DNA of 49,613 bases from an uncultured Eubacterium sp. GTDB lineage: Bacteria; Bacillota; Clostridia; Lachnospirales; Lachnospiraceae. Shown here one piece after another: positions 26,201 through 34,174 of the stretch (its first letter is position 1; the number at the start of each line of letters is the position of its first letter). The DNA lies in contig CAJUHV010000012.1 in assembly GCA_910586445.1 (NCBI GenBank), positions 23,283-72,895 of the forward strand. Direction: 5' to 3'. The notes beneath the pieces are model-generated. The model was given only the letters and a program-made list of their open reading frames with translations. It ran no database searches and had not been told where the DNA came from. A program made the position numbers and the translations under genes.

Positions 26201-26450
26201 ATTATTTATGCACCTCTTTTCGGGTACTGTATCTGCAGGCTGTAAAGTCTGCGTAATTTGTTTCTATTATGCCATAAATGCCGGGCGTTGCCAAATGGAA
26301 ATTAAATTATATAAAGCATGGGGGGTTATTATTTTAACAATGTATTATGAGAGTCCACATAAAATTGCTTGGCAAATATAAATGGAACTGTAGATACATC
26401 TGTTAGAACTAAGAATATTTAAAAAATTAGACATCAAAGAGGATACGACA
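26201..26450. other. Intergenic region between the AAA/nuclease gene and the blaI remnant
   Basis: No gene seen. Near the right end TTGGCA (about 26364-26369) and TAGATA about 16 bases later could be the promoter of the blaI-blaR1 unit, overlapping an imperfect AGAT-ac-ATCT dyad. I cannot call a BlaI operator with confidence. Confidence 0.3.
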
Positions 26451-26897
26451 ATGAAAATAATCAGCTCTAGAGCGTGTTTGAAAAATACTTTCTGTGAGAT
26501 GTGCTTCACACTTGGTACACAACGGGCATGATATGGAGAATTTATCCCAAATTTATGAGGCATAGCGGGCTATGTTGATTAAATTTGGGATGAATTATCC
26601 GCGAAGTGGGGAGTGCAGATCGCGGGAATGATTTTTCAAACACGCTCTAGTGAAATGTTATTAATGAAGTGTATCTGGGACGCAGAAGAAGAGATATCTA
26701 TTCCGCATCTGATGGAAATTCTGCGTGAGCAATACAGAAAGGATTACAAGCGTATAACGATTGTTATATTTATAGCACGTCTGCAGGAAAAAGGGTATGT
26801 GAAAACGTGCCGTAAAGGCAGCCCTAGCAGCTTTTTATCTACAAAAGAAGAATCAGAGCGAATAAGGAGAATATTGGATGAATTGGATGATGAGTAA
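26451..26897 (+). pseudogene. blaI: BlaI/MecI-family repressor gene interrupted by a MITE
   Basis: The gene starts at ATG 26451 (AGAGGAT upstream) and reads MKIISS before running into the 178-bp element at 26470-26647. In the original frame a stop appears at 26529, after 26 codons. After the element the same frame resumes as SEMLLMKCIWDAEEEISIP and continues to 26897. Removing the element and one TA copy restores MKIISSEMLLMKCIWD, a normal BlaI N-terminus (MKxSExExxVMKxLWD type). The remainder has the winged-helix features (IARLQEKGYV) of this family, which represses penicillinase or antirepressor operons. A truncated product could start at GTG 26613 or ATG 26628 inside the element, keeping the frame. 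It would lack the first helix only in part, so loss of function is likely, not proven. Confidence 0.82.
26470..26647 (+). mobile_element. MITE-A, 178 bp, inserted in blaI
   Basis: Perfect 17-bp terminal inverted repeats GAGCGTGTTTGAAAAAT (26470-26486) and ATTTTTCAAACACGCTC (26631-26647), flanked by a TA duplication (26468-26469, 26648-26649). A 12-bp stem (26544-26555 with 26580-26591, extendable to 17 with one G-U) surrounds a CATAG-cggg-CTATG hairpin. No transposase. TA duplication suggests mobilisation by an IS630/mariner-type transposase, as an inference. A diverged relative lies at 39166-39325. Confidence 0.88.
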
Positions 26898-28345
26898 TCC
26901 CGTAGCAATTCTTGAAATTCTGCTGCTATCTTCTTTAACAGGAACAGTTGTTTTAGCAGTATGGTATCTCGCAAGCTGCTTTTTTTGTACAAAAGGATAT
27001 TTTCACTTTTTTTATCAATTGCTGTGTTTGATGCCGATATGTTTTCTTTTTCCATTTTCAATACTTGTATTGCAGCTGCCGTATTTTGAAAGCAGGTTCG
27101 TATATAGTTATTTGTTTTGGCCTGCACCATCGGTTTATTATGCTGCAGGTAATTTGCTCGCGGTATGGGGGATCGGCGCAGCGTGTATTATGATATTTTA
27201 TTTATAGAACAGCTGAAAGTGATTTTTATTCATGAGCTGAGTCATTTTCGGCAGAGAGATTTATGGCTGAAACGAGCAGCAGCCCTGCTGCTTGCTGTAC
27301 AGTGGATAAATCCTGCTGTATGGATCTTTCAAAGATTAGTAGTTTTATGGAGTGAATATTCCTGTGACCGGCTTAGTTATTCAATGTGCGGTGGAAAAAA
27401 AGCATATTTCTGTATTGTCGCTGAAATGGCAATGAATCAGGCTGAAACGCAAAATAGAAGTGCATCGACATTATTTGCTGATGTTGGAGAATTGGAAAGG
27501 AGAATAAAGCATATGAGATGGTGTGGCAAAAGAAGACAAGGTACTATATGGGTATCTGCATTGTTGATGACAGCGATGGTGCTGACGGAAGCCGGAACAG
27601 CGTTCGCAGCAGTACAAACAGCTGGCTTTAAGGTACTGTAGAAGTTGTCGGCACTGTTGTGGAGTCTGATACCTACAAACCAGTCCCAAAGGCAGAAATA
27701 TTAGCGGACGGTGTACAGGTGGCATCCACTGATAAGCGCGGCAGGTTTCAGATAAAAAATATGCCAAACGGCGTATATCATTGGCGTATTCGGGCAGACG
27801 GCTGCCGCGTGGCAGACTATTGGCGTTATTCGGTAAATGAAGCAGAAAAGAAATGTATGTTTATGTTTGCAATAAGCAGGACAAAGAACATCAGCAAAAG
27901 CCGATACCCGATTCATGCAGGCATTCAGACAATTTTATGGGAAGAATCTGAAAAGATATTCTCAAAGACACTGGAACGGGCGTTAAAGCGGGGAAAAGCG
28001 GACGATATCAGACTGGAATCTGTCCGTATCGGAAATTTTACAAGTGATGACGAAAGCAGCCTGCCTGCCATATTTTCCTTTGACTCTGAAAATGCAGGGG
28101 GACTGGAATGTAAGGCAGCAGCCGTTTTTGACAAAAATACAAAAAAACTGCGTTCTTATACAGCTGCTGCAGGCAGCACGATAAACATCTATGTACTCCC
28201 AGTGCAGAATGGCCCGGAACGCCTGCTTCTTTTATGGACATCTATAAGGCAGGGAGCTGGGTCACATGGGATGGCAGCCTGCCAGGCACAGGCAGGAAAG
28301 GCCGAAATGAAGATCATTCCTATGGAGAAGCTGCCGCATACATAA
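26878..28345 (+). pseudogene. blaR1: BlaR1-type M56 sensor gene with C-terminal regulatory domain, frameshifted
   Basis: Three reading-frame pieces make one decayed gene. 26878-27207 carries the N-terminal membrane helices (ILLLSSLTGTVVLAVWYL and others). 27165-27641 in another frame carries the M56 zinc site HELSHFRQRD and a membrane helix (WVSALLMTAMVLTEAGTAFA). Roughly a hundred residues normally between the third helix and HExxH are missing at the junction near 27200. A further indel near 27630 shifts into the frame that reads GTVEVVGTVVESDTYKPVPK, a carboxypeptidase-regulatory-like beta domain, and on to 28345. Intact relatives sense beta-lactams or cell-wall stress and cleave the BlaI repressor. 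It directly follows and overlaps the MITE-split blaI. Confidence 0.8.
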
Positions 28346-28349
28346 ACCG

Positions 28350-28449
28350 ATGCCCTGATGAGAATTTTTCTGACAGTATAAAGCCTGCAGCGTAAAATGC
28401 CGATATATTAACAGACATAAACAGTAAATGGATTTACTGGTCAGGGCAT
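28350..28449 (+). promoter_or_regulatory. Possible structured leader before the 278-residue protein gene
   Basis: ATGCCCTGA (28350-28358) and TCAGGGCAT (28441-28449) can pair over 9 bp and enclose a perfect CAGTAAA-tgga-TTTACTG hairpin (28422-28439). It ends 50 bases before the start at 28499. No known riboswitch was recognised. Confidence 0.3.
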
Positions 28450-28498
28450 TGAATAGTGCACTGAGAAGGCATACGTCAAAATCAAGGAGGATGAGCAT

Positions 28499-29335
28499 AT
28501 GGGAATGATGGTCGGTACAGTAAGCTCGGGCAGGAGCGCACCGCAGGTGAGAAGGACTTATGGGGCTGCTACGGTTTCGTTTTCCAAGCCTAAGCAGAAA
28601 AAGACAAAGCGTTTAAACTATAGTTTCAAGAAAATATCGTCGCAGATTATGTTATCAAAGACATCCAATAGCGCCAGCAAGGTTGTGACAAAGGCGCGCG
28701 CCGCGATTGCCTCTCTTCTTAGGAAGACATTTTCGGACGATTATGACGATCAGGAATTGGAGCATGCAATTATCCATGCCAGAAAAATGGAGCGGGTTGC
28801 AAAAAAACGGGTAAAAAATTTAAAAAAGGAAGAAGAAATCCGGCAGAAAGGTTCTTCGGACGAGATGGAAGAAGGACTGGAAAATGCCGAAGACAAAAAT
28901 GAGGATAAGGAAGTCCGCCTGAGCGAAGAGGAACTGCAGCGGATGATGGAAGAATATAAAGAGCTGATGGAAGAATCCATGCAGGAGATGTCAGAAGAGC
29001 TGATGGAAGAATCCGCGAAGGAGATGGCAGAAGAGCTGAATTTTGATGAGATGTCAGATGAGCTTGAGGCAGCAGTCCATGATATGGATTCTGAGGATCT
29101 GGAACGGCTGAAGAAAAAGCACCGTTCAGATGAGGCCAGAGAGATTATGGATGCTGATATGAAGTATTTAAGGGCTTTTTTTCAGAAGCTGGAAAAGGAA
29201 CGGGAGGCGCTTTCTGACGGCATAGTGAATAATTTCAGCGGTGTATCTTTTGAACTTAGCGGACTGCAGATGCCTGTGAGCATGCCGGATATGCCGGCGA
29301 TGGTGCAGGGGGAATGTATTGATCTTATGCTTTAA
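28499..29335 (+). CDS. Unknown charged, coiled-coil-like cytoplasmic protein
   Basis: 278 residues, not recognised. The first 60 residues are basic and Ser/Thr-rich (KPKQKKTKRLNYSFKK). Residues about 75-240 are highly charged with long helical heptad-like runs: a stretch of EE/ME repeats (EELQRMMEEYKELMEES, then ELMEESAKEMAEEL) and ERLKKKHRSDEAREIM. The C-terminus turns hydrophobic and Met/Pro-rich (SGLQMPVSMPDMPAMV). No signal peptide, membrane segment or enzymatic motif. The ATG has a strong AAGGAGG site at 28484-28490, so it is surely translated. It lies between the decayed blaI-blaR1 pair and a chemoreceptor, as a single gene. Confidence 0.75.
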   Translation: MGMMVGTVSSGRSAPQVRRTYGAATVSFSKPKQKKTKRLNYSFKKISSQIMLSKTSNSASKVVTKARAAIASLLRKTFSDDYDDQELEHAIIHARKMERVAKKRVKNLKKEEEIRQKGSSDEMEEGLENAEDKNEDKEVRLSEEELQRMMEEYKELMEESMQEMSEELMEESAKEMAEELNFDEMSDELEAAVHDMDSEDLERLKKKHRSDEAREIMDADMKYLRAFFQKLEKEREALSDGIVNNFSGVSFELSGLQMPVSMPDMPAMVQGECIDLML

Positions 29336-29411
29336 GAGGAATTTCCATGCTATAGTGCGTAAAATTAGTTTCAGTTCGTCCATTCTTTTTCTTTTCTAAT
29401 GGAAAATATTG

Positions 29412-29420
29412 TGTTATAAT
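29412..29420 (+). promoter_or_regulatory. Extended -10 promoter element before the chemoreceptor gene
   Basis: TGTTATAAT matches the extended -10 (TGnTATAAT). The -35 position (TTTTCT) is poor, as often with extended -10 promoters. It lies 52 bases before the start. Confidence 0.5.
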
Positions 29421-29471
29421 TAACCTAGTGAATTGGTATGGTTTACAAACACAAGAGTAGAGGGGAAAATT

Positions 29472-31511
29472 ATGGTGAAAAAAAGGAGAAGTATTAAGCT
29501 GGTATTTTTATGTAATCTGTTGTTGGGTATTTTACTGCCGTTTGTGATAGTTCTAGTAATTGTTGCGGTGCAGATGTACCGGGATGTGGCGCAGGACAAA
29601 GCCTCATCTTATTCTGTGATGGCACAGATGATGTCAGACAATGTCAATGAGGTCGTACATAAATATGTGTCAGTAGTTGAGACGGCAGCAGACCATCCGT
29701 CGGTAGCCGCACTGGATGCAGACGCAGCAGAACTGTATTTGAAGGATCTTATCGCAGAAACAGGGGATGTGTGGTCTCATTTTCTGGTGACAGATGCAGA
29801 CGGGGTGGAAATTTCCCACACGGACGGCAGGGAACACCGCGGCACCTCGATCGCTGACAGGGAGTACTATCTGACGCCGTGGGAGACGGGCAGTACAGTT
29901 GTGTGTGAGCCGACATTTTCAAAGAGCACAGGCAGAAAAATTCTGGCAGTCGGAACGCCTGTCACGGATCAGGATGATGTGCAGGTCGGGGTGCTGGTAG
30001 GATTTGTACGTCTGGAATATATATCCATGGTTTTAAATGATTATAAAATTACAGAAAACAGCCAGGCATTTATGCTGAATGCAGACGGCATGCTTTCGGC
30101 ACATCCGAATGAAGAAATCGTACTGAAACAGAACTGGGTAAAGGCAGAAGACGGCGACAGCAGCTCAGCGCAGGCGATTGCCGATATGTCGGATACACAA
30201 AAGAAAGCAGTGTCGAATATGACCGCCGGGGAAAACGGTATCGTCAGCGGTGACAATGCAATCTATGCGTATGCACCGGTAGGAATCGGCGGGCTGTCTT
30301 TGTGCATTACGGCACCGTACGAAGAAGCCTATAAGATGCTGATTGATCTTCTGTCTATATTAGCGGTATCTGTAGTAGTTGTATGCGTGCTTGGGCTGTT
30401 TATACTGGGCTATATGGCAAAAAGCATTACGGCACCGTTTATCTGGATACAGGAGCAGGCAAAAGAACTGGCACATGGAAATACAAAAATAATTGAATGC
30501 AAAATGGGCTACCAGTCTACGAGGGAAATCGGCGGGCTGAAAGAATCCGTAAATTATCTGGCATCAAGCATGGAAAGCATGCTGGCAAAAATGGATACGG
30601 AATCAAGAAATATATTAAATACGGTAGATGAGATCGTAGAACATGTAGAAAATTCAAATGATGGTGCCAGCCATACATCTGCGACTATGGAGCAGCTTGC
30701 GGCAGGTATGGAAGAAGTCTCTGCGACTACGGATGAGATGAATCAGTCCACCGAAACGACAGCGGATCTGATCACGCGGATTGCAGAAGATTCTCAGAAA
30801 GGTGCTTCATATGCAAAGGAATGCCAGGTGCGGGCGAGCGAGAGCGAAAAAACAGCCGTATATGGCAGGGAAAATACAAATAAAATGGTGGGAGAAATCC
30901 GGGGCATGCTGAATGCTTCTATTAAAAACAGCCAGAAAGTAGGGCGTATCAGCAGCCTGACGGAAGATATTTTAAATATATCAGGCCAGACCAACCTGCT
31001 GGCGCTGAATGCTTCTATAGAAGCTGCGCGGGCCGGCGATGCAGGGAAAGGATTTGCGGTAGTGGCAGAAGAAATCCGCATGCTTGCCGAGCAGTCAAAG
31101 GTGGCGGCAAATAATATACAGGATATCAGCCATCTGGTCATTCAGGCAGTAGAAGCGCTGGCCTCTGATGCAGGGGGCATGCTCGAGTTTGTGGATTCGA
31201 CCGTGCTGAGGGATTACGCGTCCTTTGAACAGATTGCACAAAACTACAGGGAGGACTGCACATATCTGGAAGGCATGCTGAGCGATTTCTCGGACAAGGC
31301 AGGCGGCCTGCGGCATACGATGGATATGATGAAGGGCGGAATGAACGATATTGCTGCCGCAGTCGAGCAGAGCGCACAGGGTGTATCTTCAGTGGCAGAT
31401 TCCACTACGGTATTGGTCAGGGATTTGAGCGCGATTCAAGACGCTGTGTATGATAACAAGCGCATTTCACAGGGACTGCGGGAAGAGGTCGATAAGTTCC
31501 GCAGATCATAA
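29472..31511 (+). CDS. Methyl-accepting chemotaxis protein with Cache-like sensor
   Basis: Transmembrane chemoreceptor, 679 residues. Membrane segment 1 near residues 9-32, an extracellular dCache-like domain ([49 protein letters not shown]), membrane segment 2 near 290-315, HAMP-like region, then the cytoplasmic signalling coiled coil with hairpin tip [20 protein letters not shown] near residues 505-527. It should control a CheA kinase; ligand unknown. I start at ATG 29472 (AGAGGGGAAA upstream) rather than at an earlier in-frame codon without a ribosome site. No flagellar or che genes are in the window. Confidence 0.93.
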   Translation: [679 protein letters not shown]

Positions 31512-31527
31512 ATATAAGGAAGAAATC

Positions 31528-31670
31528 GTTACTATTCACAGCCTAAAGGCTGCTCATAGTAACAATTCGGGGCGATATTGAAAGTTTGCTTCGCAAAATC
31601 GCCCCTCACTCCTGAATCATGTTCTCACGAAATGCGCAGTTTATGCGCATTTCTGGCTGTGAATAGTAAC
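31528..31670 (-). mobile_element. MITE-B copy c, 143 bp, with 8-bp target duplication
   Basis: Perfect 16-bp terminal inverted repeats GTTACTATTCACAGCC / GGCTGTGAATAGTAAC, flanked on both sides by AAGAAATC (31520-31527 and 31671-31678). Internal hairpins: CAGCCTAAAGGCTG (31539-31552), GGGGCGAT/ATCGCCCC (31569-31605) and GAAATGCGCA/TGCGCATTTC (31629-31653). The reverse complement aligns with copies at 1-121 and 132-274. It lies between the chemoreceptor stop codon and its terminator. Confidence 0.92.
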
Positions 31671-31673
31671 AAG

Positions 31674-31717
31674 AAATCCTGTCAGGGCGAGCTTTTTGGC
31701 CTTGACAGGATTTTTTA
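31674..31717 (+). terminator. Rho-independent terminator after the chemoreceptor gene
   Basis: AAATCCTGTCAGGGC pairs with GCCTTGACAGGATTT, followed by TTTTT. MITE-B copy c has been inserted between it and the gene. Confidence 0.85.
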
Positions 31718-31742
31718 TAAAAACCCACGCGTGAGTACACAG

Positions 31743-31771
31743 TTGATTTCAATTGCAAAAGGGAGTATAAT
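31743..31771 (+). promoter_or_regulatory. Sigma-A promoter for the MCP-like protein gene
   Basis: TTGATT (31743-31748), 17-base spacer, TATAAT (31766-31771). The leader then forms an imperfect hairpin (GGCAGCGCAGCC with GGCTGGTGCGCC, about 31781-31820) before the ribosome site. Confidence 0.7.
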
Positions 31772-31849
31772 GTACGGATAGGCAGCGCAGCCGATAGATA
31801 GGCTTTTGGCTGGTGCGCCGATCTTACACAAACAGGGGGTCAAAATACC

Positions 31850-32803
31850 GTGTTCGGAAAAAAACAAGAACTGACAAAGGAATTAGAAAACAAACTGAAT
31901 CATACCCAGTTCGAGCTGGAAGGCCTAAAGAGCAGGATAAATCGTATACATGGCCACACACAGCAGATTCTGCCGCTTTTTGAAACGCAGATTATTGCCC
32001 AGAGTGGAATGGACAAGGAACTGACAAAAGTAGTGAGCCATGCTTATGATACGATTGAAGAAGTCGATGAGAGTACAAAAGTCATGGAGCAGCTTGCGAT
32101 GGAGCTTACGGCCATGCGCGGCCAGCTGGAAGACGAGGAGCAGGATAAGAAAAAGCTGCAGGAGAATGCGCATAAGCAGAAGGAGCAGCTGGAGGCATTT
32201 GTAGACGGCAGCAGGAAAATGCTGGAGCCTGTCAGGACGATTCAGGAAGTAAGGGAGAGCCTGACAGAGGATGCACAGAAGATGCGCAGCAGCCTGAGCC
32301 AGATGCTTGATTATGCAAAGCAGATGACAGTGCTTTCCTTAAACTGTGCGATCGAGGCAGGGCGCATGGGAGAGAGCGGCAGGCGGTTTATTGAAGCCGC
32401 GGAAGAGGTGCGGCTGCTTTCAAGTACGTATGAGCGTGCAGCGCAGCTGAGCGTGCAGCAGCTGGACGGCATGGAAAAGCGTATCAGCCATCTGCAAGAG
32501 CATACGGAGGCACTGGCAAAATCATGCAGAGACAGTGAATCTTGTGTTTCGCGTATTTCCAAGAGCATGTCTGAGCAGGATGAAATCTGTAACAGGGCAG
32601 CCGAACGTCATTATTTAGAAAAAACTGCAGCTATTTCTGATAATTTAAAGAAATTTTCGCACAATAATGAAACGATCAATTCTCTTTCGCACCAGACGCT
32701 GGCGGATATCGAGCATCTGGGGGAAAGCTTTATGAGCGAGCAGGAGGCGCGGAAGGATTTAGAGACGATTGTGGATCAGATCGTCCAGTGTATTAACGGC
32801 TGA
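31850..32803 (+). CDS. Soluble, degenerate chemoreceptor-like signalling protein
   Basis: 317 residues without any membrane segment, nearly all predicted helical. The central stretch TVLSLNCAIEAGRMGESGRRF followed by IEAAEEVRLLSSTYERAA copies the pattern of the chemoreceptor hairpin tip ([34 protein letters not shown]) but with several changed positions. The flanks are coiled coils. It starts at GTG 31850 with AGGGGGT at 31834-31840. It may be a soluble partner or an adaptor for the receptor upstream, or a signalling protein that no longer couples to CheA. I cannot tell which. Confidence 0.7.
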   Translation: MFGKKQELTKELENKLNHTQFELEGLKSRINRIHGHTQQILPLFETQIIAQSGMDKELTKVVSHAYDTIEEVDESTKVMEQLAMELTAMRGQLEDEEQDKKKLQENAHKQKEQLEAFVDGSRKMLEPVRTIQEVRESLTEDAQKMRSSLSQMLDYAKQMTVLSLNCAIEAGRMGESGRRFIEAAEEVRLLSSTYERAAQLSVQQLDGMEKRISHLQEHTEALAKSCRDSESCVSRISKSMSEQDEICNRAAERHYLEKTAAISDNLKKFSHNNETINSLSHQTLADIEHLGESFMSEQEARKDLETIVDQIVQCING

Positions 32804-32837
32804 TCGTTTTTATGCGTGAGAAAGGAGTGGGCTGAAT

Positions 32838-33773
32838 TTGGAAAAAGAAACGTTTCAATTTTTATCCAAAGATGGCAGGACTAAGATACATGCAGTGAAA
32901 TGGTTTCCAGACGATGGGCAGGTGCGTGCCGTCATGCAGATCACGCATGGGATGGTAGAATACATCGAGCGTTATGAGGAATTTGCCGAATACCTGACCA
33001 GAAGAGGATTTCTGGTTGTAGGGCATGATCATCTGGGACATGGAGCATCTATAAGCAGTGAGTCGGAATGGGGGTTTTTTACGGAAAAGAATCCGTCTGA
33101 AATAGTAGTGGCAGATATCTATCAGGTGACACGCATTATACGCAATCAATATTCTGACTGTCCGTATTATATACTGGGCCACAGCATGGGATCATTTCTG
33201 CTGCGCAGGTATCTGACGCTTCACAGTGAGGAAGTGACAGGGGCAGTAATCTGCGGGACCGGCAGCCAGCCGGATATAGTTCTGCAGTTTGGCATGGCTG
33301 TGTGCCGCCTGCTTTCATTATTTCGCGGATGGCATCACCGCAGCAGGCTTGTGACACAGGCGGCGTTTGGAAAGCCGTATGCGCAGTTTGATCTGACAGG
33401 GGCAGATCCAAAGCGCAGCTGGCTGTCGAAAAACGAAGAAAGCGTAAGGGCTTATTATGAAGATCCGCGCTGCACATTTACCTTTACTTTAAGCGGATAT
33501 TATGGGCTGTTATCTACGATATATTATGATAATCAGATGAAAAATATCTTAAATATCCGTAAAAATCTTCCGGTTTTGTTTATTGCCGGAGCCGATGATC
33601 CGGTAGGAAATTTTGGCGAGGGCGTAAAAAAAGCCTATGCACAGTATCGTCAGGCCGGTATCCGGGATGTGAAGATGAAGCTCTACCCGGGCGACCGGCA
33701 TGAGATTTTACAGGAGACAGACCGGGAACAGGTATTTGAAGATGTATACCAGTGGTGTCAAAAGAAAAGGTAA
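32838..33773 (+). CDS. Alpha/beta hydrolase, monoacylglycerol lipase/lysophospholipase-like
   Basis: 311-residue serine hydrolase of the Hydrolase_4 group. HGMVEYIERYEEFAEYL is the oxyanion region, GHDHLGHG follows, the nucleophile elbow is GHSMGSF, the acid is Asp in IAGADDPVG, and the base is His in GDRHEIL. No signal peptide. It probably cleaves acylglycerols or lysophospholipids. TTG start at 32838 with AAAGGAGTGG at 32821-32830. It lies 34 bases after the MCP-like gene and could be co-transcribed with it, though no functional link is obvious. Confidence 0.85.
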   Translation: MEKETFQFLSKDGRTKIHAVKWFPDDGQVRAVMQITHGMVEYIERYEEFAEYLTRRGFLVVGHDHLGHGASISSESEWGFFTEKNPSEIVVADIYQVTRIIRNQYSDCPYYILGHSMGSFLLRRYLTLHSEEVTGAVICGTGSQPDIVLQFGMAVCRLLSLFRGWHHRSRLVTQAAFGKPYAQFDLTGADPKRSWLSKNEESVRAYYEDPRCTFTFTLSGYYGLLSTIYYDNQMKNILNIRKNLPVLFIAGADDPVGNFGEGVKKAYAQYRQAGIRDVKMKLYPGDRHEILQETDREQVFEDVYQWCQKKR

Positions 33774-33787
33774 CGGAACAAAGGAAG

Positions 33788-34075
33788 CATCATCTGAAAT
33801 AAATGAAAAAATTGAATAATAGGACAAACAGCTGAAATAAATGAAAACAGCTGAATAAAGAACAGGCAGCTGGAACAAAAGCAAACAGTTGAACAAGGAA
33901 CAGACAGCTGGAACAAAAGCAAGACAATTGAATAAAGGAACAGGCAGCTAAAACAAGAGAAAACAGTTGAACAAAGAACAGGCAACTGAAACAGGAGAAA
34001 ACAATTGAATAAAAAATCAACAATTCTAAAACAAAAGAAAACAATTGAATAAAAGAACAGACAACTGAAACAAAT
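33788..34075 (+). repeat. Array of about fifteen 19-20 bp units with CANNTG cores
   Basis: The 401-base gap between the hydrolase and DUF1002 genes holds a purine-rich array. From about 33830 a hexamer of type CAGCTG, CAGTTG, CAATTG or CAACTG recurs every 19-20 bases, separated by GAACAAAAGCAAA-like spacers, with a higher-order period of about 39. No gene seen. The last 100 bases before 34175 are AT-rich, with a GGGAGGA ribosome site near 34163. Confidence 0.8.
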
Positions 34076-34174
34076 AATGGTATAAAACCATATAAAATTT
34101 AATCAAAAATAAATGAAAAAGTGAGATAATTATCAAAAAGAAAGGTCGGATAAAAAGGCATAGGGAGGATAAAT

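Noticed and set aside
26383..26400. BlaI operator before the blaI remnant
   Set aside because: Only AGAT-ac-ATCT arms of four bases are seen; too short to call.
28355..28362. CTGATGAG resembling the hammerhead ribozyme core
   Set aside because: The matching GAAA box and the third stem are not found at the right distance.
31578..31781. Open frame of 67 codons across MITE-B copy c and the terminator
   Set aside because: It spans a non-coding mobile repeat and a terminator, so it is chance.
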